DNA of 64,000 nucleotides from Castor canadensis (GCF_047511655.1 NC_133386.1:130885866-130949865); one strand, 5' to 3'; positions 46,145 to 57,335 are shown, counted from the stretch's first letter. Notes: a model not told the origin generated them from the letters alone. Numbers and translations are program-made.

Positions 46145-48061
46145 ACAAACCTACAGCCAGCATTATACTTAACGGAGAAAAATTAAAACCATTCCCTCTA
46201 AAATCAGGAACCAGACAAGGATGCCCACTATCTCCACTCCTATTCAACATAGTACTGGAATTCCTAGCCAGAGCAATTAGGCAAGAAGAAGGAATAAAAG
46301 GAATACGAATAGGTAAAGAAACTGTCAAAATATCCCTATTTGCAGACGACATGATCCTATACCTTAAAGACCCAAAAAACTCTACTCAGAAGCTTCTAGA
46401 CATCATCAATAGCTATAGCAAGGTAGCAGGATATAAAATCAACATAGAAAAATCATTAGCATTTCTATACACTAACAATGAGCAAACGGAAAAAGAATGT
46501 ATGAAAACAATTCCATTTACAATAGCCTCAAACAAAATCAAATACCTAGGTGTAAACCTAACAAAAGATGTGAAAGACCTCTACAAGGAAAACAATACAC
46601 TTCTGAAGAAAGAGATTGAGGAAGACTATAGAAAGTGGAGAGATCTCCCATGCTCATGGATTGGTAGAATCAACATAGTAAAAATGTCTATACTCCCAAA
46701 AGTAATCTATATGTTTAATGCAATTCCCATCAAAATTCCAATGACATTCATTAAAGACATTGAAAAATCTACTGTTAAATTTATATGGAAACACAAGAGG
46801 CCACGAATAGCCAAGGCAATACTCAGTCAAAAGAACAATGCAGGAGGTATCACAATACCTGACTTCAAACTATATTACAAAGCAGTAACAATAAAAACAG
46901 CATGGTACTGACACAAAAACAGACATGAAGACCAGTGGAACAGAATAGAGGATCCAGATATGAAGCCACACAACTATGAGCAACTTATCTTTGACAAAGG
47001 AGCTAAAAATATACGATGGAGAAATAGCAGCCTCTTCAACAAAAACTGCTGGGAAAACTGGTTAGCAGTCTGCAAAAAACTGAAACTAGATCCATGTATA
47101 TCACCCTATACCAAGATTAACTCAAAATGGATCAAGGATCTTAATATCAGACCCCAAACTCTTAAGTTGATACAAGAAAGAGTAGGAAATACTCTGGAGT
47201 TAGTAGGTATAGGTAAGAACTTTCTCAATGAAACCCCAGCAGCACAGCAACTAAGAGATAGCATAGATAAATGGGACCTCATAAAACTAAAAAGCTTCTG
47301 TTCATCAAAAGAAATGGTCTCTAAACTGAAGAGAACACCCACAGAGTGGGAGAAAATATTTGCCAATTATACATCAGACAAAGGACTGATAACCAGAATA
47401 TACAGGGAACTTAAAAAACTAAATTCTCCCCAAACTAATGAACCAATAAAGAAATGGGCATGTGAACTAAACAGAACTTTCTCAAAAGAAGAAATTCAAA
47501 TGGCCAGAAAACACATGAAAAAATGCTCACCATCTCTAGCAATAAAGGAAATGCAAATTAAAACCACACTAAGATTCCACCTCACCCCTGTTAGAATAGC
47601 CATCATCAGCAACACCACCAACAACAGGTGTTGGCGAGGATGCGGGGGAAAAAGGAACCCTCTTACACTGTTGGTGGGAATGTAGACTAGTACAACCACT
47701 CTGGAAAAAAATTTGGAGGCTACTTAAAAAGCTGGACATCGATCTACCATTTGATCCAGCAATACCACTCTTGGGGATATACCCAAAAGACTGTTACTCC
47801 AGAGGCACCTGCACATCCATGTTTATTGCGGCACTATTCACAATAGCCAAGTTATGGAAACAGCCAAGATGCCCCAGCACTGACGAATGGATTAAGAAAA
47901 TGTGGTATCTATACACAATGGAATGTTATGCAGCCATGAAGAAGAACGAAATGTTATCATTCGCTGGTAAATGGATGGAATTGGAGAACATCATTCTGAG
48001 TGAGGTTAGCCTGGCCCAAAAGACCAAAAATCGTATGATCTTCCTCATATGTGGACATTAG
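46145..48061 (+). pseudogene. L1 ORF2 3' half (RT to C-terminus), broken
   Basis: The open frame from the left edge carries [14 protein letters not shown] and the RT catalytic [11 protein letters not shown] at 46,333-46,365. It stops at a TGA in a TACTGG codon pair near 46,909-46,911 (Trp to stop). It reopens at 46,960-47,685 with [10 protein letters not shown] and [15 protein letters not shown]. An extra G in the GCGG run near 47,645 shifts the frame, and 47,771-48,061 gives the C-terminal [21 protein letters not shown]2p would act in target-primed reverse transcription. This copy is dead because of 5' truncation and these breaks. Confidence 0.93.
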
Positions 48062-48438
48062 ATCAAGGGCAAACACAACAAGGGGATTGGACTATGAGCA
48101 CATGATAAAAGCGAGAGCACACAAGGGAGGGGTGAGGATAGGTAAGACACCTAAAAAACTAGCTAGCATTTGTTGCCCTTAATGCAGAGAAACTAAAGCA
48201 GATACCTTAAAGCAACTGAGGCCAATAGGAAAAGGGGACCAGGAACTAGAGAAAAGGTTAGATCAAAAAGAATTAACCTAGAAGGTAACACCCACGCACA
48301 GAAATCAGTATGAGTCAATGCCCTGTATAGCTATCCTTATCTCAACCAGCAAAACCCCTTGTTCCTTCCTATTATTGCTTGTACTCTCTCTTCAACAAAA
48401 TTAGAGATAAGGGCAAAATAGTTTCTGCTGGGTATTGA

Positions 48439-48497
48439 GGGGGGGGAGCGGGAGGGGGTGGAGTGGGTGGTAAGGGAGGGGGTGGGGGCAGGGGGGA
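48439..48497 (+). other. G-rich tract in L1 3' UTR
   Basis: Many runs of 3-7 G separated by A/T. This has clear G-quadruplex potential on the transcribed RNA sense strand. The same tract occurs in every L1 tail of this family in the window. Confidence 0.75.
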
Positions 48498-48618
48498 GAA
48501 ATGAACCAAGCCTTGTATGCACATATGAATAATAAAAGAAAAATGAAAGAAAAAAAAAAGGGAGAGGAAAAATAAATAAATAAATAAAAGATTTCTTAAA
48601 AATTCAAAAAAAAAAAAA

Positions 48619-48800
48619 AGAATCCATTTACTGGGTTTGTGATCTTGAGTTATATTACTCTACTCTGTGCCTCGGTTTCCTCATCAAGACGGAGGAAGAA
48701 GCAGTAGCATTTACCTCAAAGAGTCATTAGAGTTTTAAAGACAGTATTTGTAAATGCTCAGAACAGTTTCCGGTACATAGTAAACACCATCTGAGCATTT
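48619..48800 (+). repeat. TSD right copy and MIR relic, forward
   Basis: 48,619-48,633 is the right duplication. 48,634-48,790 continues as MIR ('gtgcctcggtttcctcatca', 'cagaacagtttccggtacat'). Confidence 0.8.
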
Positions 48801-48839
48801 ATTAAACATATTTTTAACAACAGATTGATTGCTTTTTTA

Positions 48840-49480
48840 TATTAAGCACTCTTCTGGGTGGTGGCGATATGGACAGAAATGTGACTTGTTCTCAAGAAAC
48901 TGATGGCATCAGATCCACAACTGCAATTACTACACAGTGCACTCATAAAAGGCATGGGAGGACTATAGGATTTCAGCATTGTTAAGGCTCAGGAAACCTT
49001 AGAAATACGAGTCACATGAATAAATGAGTATGATATTTGAGTTCAGCTTTGTAGAATGACTAGGTGTTGGGCAGTCAGCTAAGGAGGGAAGAGCTCAGAG
49101 ACGTGAAGTATACCGTGTTCAAAAAAACGTTAAGCAGTATTTCAATATAGACAGAGAAAAGATATACAGTGTGAGATAAATTTAGAAAGTCTGGTGCTAC
49201 ATAGCAGGTTGTGAAGGGTCAAGTTAAGGAGTTTGAATTTTATCCTGAAAGCAATAAAAGCCTTTCAAAGTGCTTAAACAGGGAAGGACATCATTAGGTT
49301 TGTAGTTTTAAAGGGACACTCTAGTGACCAGTGAGAAAAAGATTGGATTTGGAGAGACTGAAGGTTGTTCCAGTTGCCCTGGTGGTAATCGTGGATGAAA
49401 AGAAAGGCAAGAACTTGAAACGTATTCATTTCCAATTTGAAATGAATGTTGAGAATGGGTATCCATGCCTAGGTTTCTAG
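48840..49480 (+). repeat. Ancient interspersed repeat, class not assigned
   Basis: 'agcactcttctgggtggtgg', 'tcctgaaagcaataaaagcc', 'gggaaggacatcattaggtt' and 'aagggacactctagtgacc' run in the same order as the old repeat seen at 41,800 and 57,540. Highly diverged. Confidence 0.5.
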
Positions 49481-50149
49481 CTTAGGGGGGCTCCTTCCAG
49501 GAAGGAACCCAGAGTAGGTAGTTTTGGGGAAAATGACTAGTAATAGTAATAAGGGGTAATAACGCACTGAAAAGTAATAACACACTAAACTGCAGTTATT
49601 ATTATGGGAAACCCGAGGCTTAGAGAGGCCAAGGTAGGCCTCTCTAGTAGTAAGTAATAGGTGCTACTTAATATTATGGAGAAATTATAAATTTAGGAAT
49701 TTTAACTTCCAAGCTTGTACAACTGGAATTTGAAACAAGGCAATCTGATTCCAGACTTAGCCAATAATGCTGTCTGAGTTTTGGACACTGAATTTGAAGT
49801 ATAGCAGGGAACGCAAGTCATGCTATTTGGGAGGTACTGGGAAATAGAGGATCAGGAGAAATGTTTAGGTCAAAAGCAACCTCCGTGGTAGGTGAAAAAT
49901 GGAAAAGGGACCCTTTTTTTTCTTTGTCAGTTCCGGATGGTTCAAACTTCTGTCATTTCTTCCCTAGCTCTCTCTTCCCCCAACCTCCTACCCAAAGAAA
50001 ACAAACAGAATAACAGACGTCTGGCTCTGAGATCACACAAAAGATAGGAGAGTTTTCACACCCAGCTCTTGGCAATGAGCTAATGGAAGCTCTGGTGCTT
50101 TGTAACCTGAAGAGAACCCCAAGGCCAGGGCGTTAGCGGTGCTGGATCC
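49481..50149. other. Unique upstream flank of the CpG island
   Basis: A short reverse MIR-like piece lies at about 49,590-49,640 ('gaaacccgaggcttagagag'). From 49,900 the sequence is repeat-free, as is common just upstream of a promoter. Confidence 0.5.
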
Positions 50150-50268
50150 GGACTACAGCACTATCGCTCCTACAAATCGTCCAAAAAATCCTTCGCGAAG
50201 AAACGCCCCTGCAAAGAACGCGCGGCACCTTGAGAGAACACAGACCCAGGGCCGAGACGCGGACGCAA

Positions 50269-50276
50269 TGACGTCA
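50269..50276 (+). promoter_or_regulatory. Consensus CRE (CREB/ATF site)
   Basis: Palindromic TGACGTCA containing a CpG, about 220 bases upstream of the likely start. Full-length CREs in CpG-island promoters are commonly occupied by CREB/ATF factors; occupancy here is inference. Confidence 0.8.
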
Positions 50277-50367
50277 CGCGGCCGCCGGGTGATTCCCCAG
50301 CCTCTGGCGTCATGCGCCGATGACGCCATCAGCTGCTCGGCAGCCGCGTCGCCGGGATGGCCTGGCT

Positions 50368-50373
50368 CACGTG
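50368..50373 (+). promoter_or_regulatory. E-box CACGTG
   Basis: A CpG-containing E-box of the MYC/MAX and USF type within the island core. Confidence 0.6.
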
Positions 50374-50489
50374 GGTCAGTCCGGCGCTCCCGCCCCCTCC
50401 CACCTGCGGGAGGCGGGGCGGCGCCGCGGCCTCGCCGAGGGGGCGGGGCGGGGCTGGTGGGCGAGGCGGCCGCCCGGCCCCGCGGCGTA

Positions 50490-50884
50490 CAATAGCTCGG
50501 CTGCATCTGGGCTGAAGGTGCGGGCTGTTCGGTGGACGCCCCTCGCCGCTGCCCCGCCACCTCCTGCTCCCGCCCGCCGCCTACTCCGCAGACGCTGTTC
50601 CTCCCCACTCCTCTTCACAGACCCCGGCGCTCTCGAGATTCCCTCAGAGAACTCCGTGTCTCCTCAACTGCTGCCGCAGAGCACCCCCGGCCCTGTGCGC
50701 GCCGCCTCGCCCTGTCGTGCCCTCCGTCGCGGACCTCCGGTCCTGAGGGGACCCCCGGAGTGGGGGAGGCGCCGAGCGCGCGGCGGCAGCGGGAGGAAAG
50801 TGAAGCGGCCGCTCGCGCACACTCGCGCGCTCACTCCGGGCTGGGCGCCGCCGCCCGGGAGGCGGACGAGGAGGAGCGCGGAAG
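50490..50884 (+). other. Putative non-coding first exon with splice donor
   Basis: The segment ends GCGGAAG|GTGAGAG at 50,884/50,885, a strong 5' splice site. By eye there is no ATG anywhere from about 50,480 to 50,884, which is unusual over 390 bases and typical of a clean 5' UTR exon. The start is inferred from the GC boxes and is soft. The long open frames across this region (for example 50,320-51,216 forward) come from scarce stop codons in GC-rich DNA. If transcription began before 50,320, a weak-context ATG there would stay open to the donor. The gene is not identifiable because translation must start in a later exon outside the window. Confidence 0.6.
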
Positions 50885-51734
50885 GTGAGAGCGGCGCCCC
50901 GCGCGGTAGCCCTGGCGTCGGCGTTCCGGGCTGGGGCGCGGGGTGGGGGTGCGGCCCATTCATTCCCGGCCGCGCGCCAGGTGAGGTGAGCCTCCGCCGC
51001 CCCGCCCCGCCCCCGCCAGGCCCGCCGGCCGCTCTGCTCGGGCCAACAAAGGCCCCCGTACCCGCACCGGTGCGACCGCCGGGCTCGGGCGCGGGGGACC
51101 CGAGAGCGGACCGGGTGGGGGGCGGGGGCGGGGCCGGGCTGGCCCGGGAAGGCGGACAGGTCTGGGGCGGGTCCGGGCCCGACTCTCTGGCGAACTTCGC
51201 GGTCCTGCCACGCTAATCCTAGTCCGCGCCCGGATCTTCTGCGTGGGAAGATCGCCCCGTCCCGGCTCGGGGAGTCACTTTCAGGGTTCAAGTCCCTGAA
51301 GAATAAAAGCAGCAGCGCTTGACTTGCGCAGCCCCTCCCCCACCCCGAATGCTCCTAACTTGGGGAGTTCAAAACACCGAGGAGGGAGAAGCATTGTCTT
51401 TTCACGTTCATTATTATTCCATTTCAAAAGACGTGATTGCCACAGCTCTGTCTTGAGGCTTTTAACATTACTGGGAGTGTTTTGGACAAATGCTTGAGAA
51501 CTGTTTTTTTTTTTGGTCTTGTGAGCAAAGTCCTTGTTAAACCCCTTGGATAAATTGTCTTAACAATTTATTTGCAGAACTGAAAGGTGAAGGGAAGGAT
51601 TAGTACTGTGGTTGCCAGTAAGAATTCCAATTTATTACTCTTGCTTTTAAGAATTGTTTTTGAGAAAAAAAAAAAAAAACCCAAAACCTTTTAATTTTGC
51701 TTTCTGTGGTTTTGGGCTGTCTCTCAACTCTGTC

Positions 51735-51910
51735 AGGAGAAAGTAGTGCAGCAGTACAAAGGTGCATCGTCTGTGTTGCCTTCTGGCTTCACTAGCTTTC
51801 TATATGACTTTGAGCAGGTCACTTCCACCCGTCAAGTTCCAGCAGTTGGCTTTAAAGCTTTCAGAAATAGGCAGGTAGCAATCACCTACTTAGTTTTTAA
51901 GAGTCCAGCG
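51735..51910 (+). repeat. MIR relic, forward
   Basis: 'atatgactttgagcaggtca' and 'cttccacccgtcaagttcc' are the MIR core ('tgaccttgggcaagtcactt...'). Confidence 0.6.
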
Positions 51911-52639
51911 AAGAATACGCCCCACTGTGAAGTCTGCCGGCGTCATCCCTTCCCTCCTACAGGTAGAACTGACTTCTCCCCACTGGGGCGCTCAGAGACC
52001 CACTGGGATTTCTTTTGTTGCATTTGTAACATTTTTTTGTTTCTATTTGGAAATCCTACATCAGGTACTCAGGGTCGTCCACCCCGAACTACAAACTCTA
52101 CCTCTTTTAAAGGGGTTTTGTGGGCATGGACCATGCAACATTTTCTGAAGCTTATTTATACTCTTACCTACATGAACTCATGGGTCTACCTGATCAGTTT
52201 GCTTATTCAGTCATTAGTTTATACAGCATTACTGGAGTCTGGAGTGCTACTGTGTTTCAAGCCTCCTGCGAAGGGCTATGGGGCAGTCCCAGTGTTTTAA
52301 ACTATTCTGTCCTCCAAGAGCTCAAAGTCTAGTGGGTGAGGTAGACAGTAAACCATGAAGGCCCTCTGGGGGCCTCCAGTTGTCCAGGGAGTACTGTGCA
52401 GTAATGGAGGTTGCTGGACCTGTTTTACAAGTCTTGTCCTGGCCAAAGTGAGTCCCACAGGGACGGTGACTGGCCTCTTATCCATCTGTAAGAGGTCACT
52501 TGATACAAAGCTTGTTCAGTTCAATTCAACATTTATTGAGCACATGTTTTGAGGCCCTGTGTTAGGCTTGGAGGAAGGAGTGCCTCAAAGAGAGGCACTT
52601 GTGCATCCAGAAGGATTTTTCTAAAAAAAAAAAAAAAAA
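51911..52639. other. Intronic stretch with an ancient repeat piece
   Basis: 52,195-52,345 resembles the unassigned ancient repeat ('cctccaagagctcaaagtct', 'agtgggtgaggtagacagta'). The 184-codon frame 51,746-52,300 begins in a MIR and ends in this repeat, so it is not a gene. An A20 run lies at 52,624-52,643. Confidence 0.5.
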
Positions 52640-52644
52640 AAAAA

Positions 52645-53135
52645 CCTGATCATATCAGTACCTCCTACCCCTAACTCTTCATTGTTGAAAGAATAATTTC
52701 AAACTTCTTAATATGAACTAAGAAACTCTTGGAAAGAAAAACAAATTGTTGTTGTCAACAACAATTGAGGCTAACTCAATGCTTGCCTTTGCAGGGTCAC
52801 TTTCTATACTCCCCTCCCACCCTCTTTCTTATCTCACTTTTGCATGTGCTGCGTTTTCTGCCTGGAATGCTTGCCTTCTTCCACTTCCTTGCCTGTGAGA
52901 AGCAGTCTCTCTCCTCCTTTCCCCTCACAAAAGAGTTGCTCTTCCATCTTTTGGCTCATGTATATAGCATTCTTACTGCCCCTTTCTAGCACTTTATTTC
53001 AGTTAAATTTGAGTTTGTGCCTGTCTTTTTTCCACTAGTGTGTGGATTTCTTGAGGGCAGGATCTGTTTTAATGCTTAGCAAAGTTCCTGGCCTTTGATT
53101 AAGTAAATGAATGAATGTATGAATGAAGAAGCAAG
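52645..53135 (+). repeat. L2 relic, forward
   Basis: 'gcatgtgctgcgttttctgc', 'ctggaatgcttgccttcttc' and a 3' end with 'cttgagggcaggatctgttt' and 'gaatgaatgtatgaatgaa' follow the L2 order closely. Confidence 0.75.
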
Positions 53136-53464
53136 TCAAGGCTCATAAGATAGGTACCTAATCTTTTGGGTTGGAACAGTTCAAAAGTTTGGTTCCCAGG
53201 ACCAGCAATATCAGCAAAATCTCGGAACTTATTGGTAAAATAATGGGTATCATCCCAGATCTACAAATGAAAAGCTTAGGTTTGGGCTCTGAAACCTCTC
53301 CTTTATTAAGTCCTTTAAGTGACTCTGATGCTTGTTTAAGTTTAGGAATCACTAGGTTAAAAGATCTGATCTTGATAAAACCAGCCCCCTGCCAGTTTCT
53401 TCCAGGGCACTTAATTGCCTGACATTCTACTCCACTCCATTTCATCTGTCTAACCGTCTGTCTG

Positions 53465-53625
53465 GCCATCCATCCATCCATCTCATTACTAACATGAAAG
53501 CTTGTTAAGAGCAGGAAGGTTTTTTTCAGTTCAAGTTCATTGCTTTAAGCCCAAAGTCTAGAATGTGACTGCAAATAGTAGGCATTCAAATATTTGTTGA
53601 ATGAATAATATATTTTAGTCCTATT
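53465..53625 (+). repeat. (ATCC)n run and L2-type 3' end
   Basis: ATCC units at 53,466-53,482, then 'gcttgttaagagcaggaagg', 'agtaggcattcaaatatttg' and 'ttgaatgaataa'. Confidence 0.65.
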
Positions 53626-54178
53626 TACTGCTGGCTGCTCCATAGAATGGTTCTCAGTGAAGAGGAATAACATTCCAATATGCAAATCCAAGCAGATCCT
53701 AACATTTTGGGGGATTATTTTTAGCTTGAGCTTTTCTTCTCTTTTACTGTCTTTCTCCAAACAAAGTCTGTATTATTCTTCAGCTTTTTTTTTTTTCTTT
53801 TTCTTTTTCTTTCACTTCTAGCTATGACCTGAAAAATGCTGAAGTATCCTAGGCCAGGATTGTTTCTTGAGAATTTGCAACTTGGTTTTGCAAGTCTAAA
53901 TAAGTATCCTAACTTCTGAGTCTAAACTTGAAATTCTCTCTTCTGGGTCTCATGTGGTTTTTGTCTTTTTCTAGTGATACTTCAAACCATACAAGGGCTT
54001 ATTTGACTCCACACAAAGGTTGCTCTCCCTTATGAACTTCTTAAAACGCTTTGTTTCTTTCACTTTCTTGCTAGCCCTAACATAACACGCCCAGTTTTCT
54101 TCTTTCCTAAGTTCCCTCTGGGAGAGTGGCTTCATTTATTCCCTTACTTACTGGTTTTTTTCTTATAAATTAACTATA

Positions 54179-54446
54179 CAAAGGGGTTTATTCCCTTGTT
54201 CCTTCCTATTATTGCTTATACTCTCTCTTCAACAAAATTAGAGATAAAGGCAAAATAATTTCTGCCAGGTATCGAGGGGGTTGGGGGGAGGGGAGGGGTG
54301 GATAGTAAGGGAGGGGGTTGGGGGAGGGGGGAGAAATGACCCAAGCATTGTATGCACATATGAATAATGTAAAAAAATAAATAAATAAAACCACCTTTTC
54401 TGCTTATGGAAAAACAACAACAACAACAAAAACCCCAAAGGGGTTT
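54179..54446 (+). mobile_element. Very short L1 tail with target duplications and extra 3' sequence
   Basis: Only the last ~190 bases of the young L1 family are present (54,191-54,385), including the G-rich tract at 54,275-54,333 and 'gtatgcacatatgaataatg'. After its (AAAT) tail come about 20 non-L1 bases ('ccaccttttctgcttatgg'), then a second A/CAA-rich tail. 'caaaggggttt' at 54,179-54,189 and 54,436-54,446 flank the whole, so the extra bases arrived with the L1. Confidence 0.88.
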
Positions 54447-54449
54447 TAT

Positions 54450-55175
54450 TGTGATATCATTCATTTACTTATAAATCTGCCCTGTGCTGGGGCAGGGTGT
54501 TCCCCTATACATGGGGTGTAGTTCAAGTTCTTGAGGAGCTAAAAATAATATAACATGGTTATAATATAAGTGCTGAAGTACAAAATAGAGGAATAGGTCA
54601 TAAAGATGGGAGAAAGATGCCTTTGTAATTTTTGTATCAAATAAGTATTTTGATAGGCAGAGTTTAAAAATAATTTTAAGAGGTCACTGACTTTGTTGGG
54701 AAGTACTAAAACAAAAATGAAACTAGAATCAGCAGCTGCCAATTTGAGACAATTCTCAGTTCTGTTGCTGGTTTTAATAAATCTTTTCCCCCTTTTTAAA
54801 AAATCTTTTGAGTCATAACTAGAAAACTTTTTTTTTAATGTACTGAAAAAAGATGTTTAAGGTTACCCAAAGAAGACACCTCTTCATGAATATCTTAATT
54901 GTGAATAATGTTATAATTTGGGGCAAGGGAATAATGAAATTCTGGGAAAGTTAGAAGACCTTCCTTAATTTAGTCTGTGTCACTGCGTGCCTTGTCGAAG
55001 TAATTTTGTCTCTGTGCCTTTTGTCTTCACTGTAAAACAGAGATAGTTACAGTTGCTGTGACTAGCTTTCAGGGTTATGAAGCAACTAAATAAAACATTG
55101 AGTATAAAGAAATCTTTGAAAATCATACTTTGTAAGCTAGTTATAATGTGATGATAAGTTATCAACAGTTGCTTA
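54450..55175. other. Intronic unique stretch
   Basis: AT-rich; no gene, RNA or repeat recognised apart from short A/T runs. Confidence 0.5.
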
Positions 55176-55179
55176 CATC

Positions 55180-55725
55180 ATTTGAACACCTGTTCTGTAC
55201 CAGACCCTAGGGGAGGTGCCTCACATGTTTTTTCCAACCTTCAGAATAACCATGTGAGATGATTGCTGGTATCTCATAGATAAAGAAGCAGAGGCTTTTA
55301 CTGTTAAAGGAAACTTGTTCAAGGCTTTGCTGCAAGTCAGTGGCAGACCTCAGTTCTGGTCTTTATCCACCTAACTTCAGCAGCTATGTAGTATTTTCAG
55401 TCCCTAGGGTGCTTTAATGTTTCTGCATAGGGGACATAGAAATGTTTTGTAAATAAATATATTGCTTTTAGAGTTAAAATAAAATTTCTTTCTATCAGTC
55501 TGCTCTTTTTTGGTGCATTAGAAAGATGAACACAAGATTACATCATTTGCAGTTATCATTCATATAGGAAAAAGAATATCTTTTCCTGGATATTATTTTA
55601 TTTGGTTTTCCAGTAACCCTGTGAGATAGGGATTCCTGTTTTATGAGTTCTGTTTTCTGAGGATCACAGAACTGTTGGGTTTCTCAAAGGCACATCATTA
55701 GCAAATGCCTGAGTATTGACTTAAA
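55180..55725 (-). repeat. Two MIR relics, reverse
   Basis: 55,180-55,375 shows 'cctgttctgtaccagaccct', 'taaagaagcagaggctttta' and 'cagtggcagacctcagttct'. 55,600-55,725 shows 'ccctgtgagatagggattc' and 'gaggatcacagaactgttgg'. Both follow reverse MIR order. Confidence 0.65.
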
Positions 55726-56055
55726 ACCACATTTTAAAATTCTAAATGTAGTACTTTTGTCACTATATCATATTGACTTTTGAACTCTGTGAAACTAAAG
55801 TTTGCGCTACTAAAAACATCCCTTTTAGATTGCTTCCTAATCTCTTTGGTTTCTTCCCCTTAAGAAAACCCTGACTAAAGTCCACAGTTTGAACTAGAAA
55901 AACAGTAATTGCTGCTAAATTCTTAGACAGATGGACATGATTTCAGAATTTGAAGATAATATTTCTTCATAGAAGCTATAAGATCAGGCTTTATCTAGTA
56001 TTCTGTGTCACCTGTGACTAATAATTCATTTTCCTTTGCCATCATCACTATTTAC
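55726..56055. other. Intronic unique stretch
   Basis: Nothing recognised. Confidence 0.5.
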
Positions 56056-56057
56056 TA

Positions 56058-56165
56058 GGCCTGAGGATGTAGTTCAGTGGTTGAGTGTTTGCCTAGCATT
56101 CATGAGGCTCTGGGTTCAATCCCCAATACTGCAAAAAACAAACAAAAAACAAAACAAAACCTTGA
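56058..56165 (+). repeat. ID-type SINE, forward
   Basis: 'gcctgaggatgtagttcagt', 'gtttgcctagcattcatgag' and 'gggttcaatccccaatactg' with a CAAAA tail. This is the 'gatgtagctcagtggt' subtype. Confidence 0.9.
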
Positions 56166-57039
56166 AAAACAATGTATACTATATTTTTCTGCCTTTGTTT
56201 TTTCTCCCATGAGTAACTTCCTCTTCTCTCATCCTTCTGTTTTTGAGATGAGAGACATCATTTACATTTTAGGATCCTCCAGATTATCCCCTCTGAGGAA
56301 ATAGTGTAGTAATAATCCAGAAAGAACCAGAGGATCATTGATCTCTCATATAATTTTTTGCGTATTGATTAATCCTGTAGAATTGATCTAAGTCTTAGTT
56401 ATAAAAGTCCATTATGTTTTGGTTCCTATTCATGTAAATAATTTGCATGTAGTATTGGCAAATTCATTCTTATTTATGGGGCTTTCTTTGTTAACCTTTC
56501 TACATCTCACCCTCTCCAGTGTCCCTTTCCCTTTCAGACTGGTTAAGTATCAACTGAGGCTGGCAAGAACATTTTTCTCCTTTACAGAATCTGCCTTTTG
56601 TATCTTCTGGGATGATAAATGCCAATGCCAATATAACCGTAGCTTCCACCCTCATCTGTCTGCATATACTGTATCTTTATTCCTTACTTGATTTCCACAA
56701 AGCTAGGACTGATGTTTTCCTCATTTGAACCCCTATCCTCATAGTATTTTGTGTCTTACTACAATATTACCACTTTCTAGAGAAGGGAGTAGATGTAAAA
56801 TGAAGAGCACTAAATTTGAAATTAGCGAAGACTAACTTTAGATACTCATTTAAATCTGTATTCATTTAGAAAAGAGAAATAACAGAATTGTGAAAACTAA
56901 TAGGTGAAAATAAATTGTAAGATGTTGAGTTATGTAGATGTTAGGTAGAATAGTTGTAATTTTATGACTTGCAATTATGTATAGCAGTATTTTTAAATTT
57001 TGGTTATACTTTTGAACTTCTTGTCAAAATTAAAAACAT
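56166..57039. other. Intronic unique stretch
   Basis: 56,480-56,770 has a possible decayed L2-like order ('tctgccttttgtatcttctg', 'ccacaaagctaggactgatg'). No gene seen. Confidence 0.4.
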
Positions 57040-57042
57040 GCA

Positions 57043-57212
57043 GGCCAGGAATGCTGATGCACACCTGTGGAGGTGGAGGCAGGAGGCTCTGGTCAGAGTT
57101 CTGGGCAACAGTGCAAGATCCTATCTGAAAAACAAAAGGACTGGGGGTGTGGCTTAAGTGGTAGAGCTCTCAGGGATCTGAGTTCAGTCCTTAGTACTAA
57201 AAACAAAAACCA
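57043..57212 (+). repeat. B1-ID dimeric SINE, forward, with internal deletions
   Basis: A short B1 half ('gatgcacacctgtggaggtg') lacks the usual 'aatcccagc' part, followed by an ID half 'gactgggggtgtggcttaag' whose middle is also shortened. Confidence 0.8.
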
Positions 57213-57335
57213 ACGAAAACTACCCAAACCAGCTGCCTGAGCTCTATCTCAAGTTTACTTACAATCTCCTGGCAGCTCTATTTTTAAAGGATTATGGGTA
57301 ATTCTAATATGTAACCAAGGTTAACAAGCTCTGTC

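Larger units (their letters stand above)
46145..48618 (+). mobile_element. L1 retrotransposon, 5'-truncated
   Basis: About 2.5 kb of the same young L1 family, starting within the RT domain and ending in a complex tail. The tail has an A-rich run, (AAAT)n at 48,571-48,589, a short 'gatttcttaaaaattc' and then a final A-run. Exact 15-base target duplications flank it. It interrupts a forward MIR whose remainder continues at 48,634. Confidence 0.95.
50150..51250 (+). promoter_or_regulatory. CpG island promoter
   Basis: About 1.1 kb of very high GC with abundant CpG, the only such region in the window. It holds no SINE or L1. Elements include a consensus CRE TGACGTCA at 50,269-50,276, half CRE-like TGACGCC at 50,321-50,327, an E-box CACGTG at 50,368-50,373, and GC boxes at about 50,411-50,420 and 50,440-50,455. 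No clear TATA box is present, so start sites are probably dispersed around 50,480-50,520. The arrangement resembles a housekeeping or cAMP-responsive promoter. The strand is inferred from the splice donor at 50,885. Confidence 0.9.

Noticed and set aside
50320-51216. 298-codon forward open frame and several others on both strands across the CpG island
   Set aside because: All six frames are open because stop codons are rare in GC-rich DNA. Composition is Arg/Pro/Ala/Gly throughout with no domain, and the frame crosses a strong splice donor. I kept only the promoter and non-coding exon call.
51746-52300. 184-codon forward frame as a coding exon downstream of the CpG island
   Set aside because: It begins in a MIR and ends in another old repeat, no plausible acceptor/donor pair frames it, and no domain is visible.
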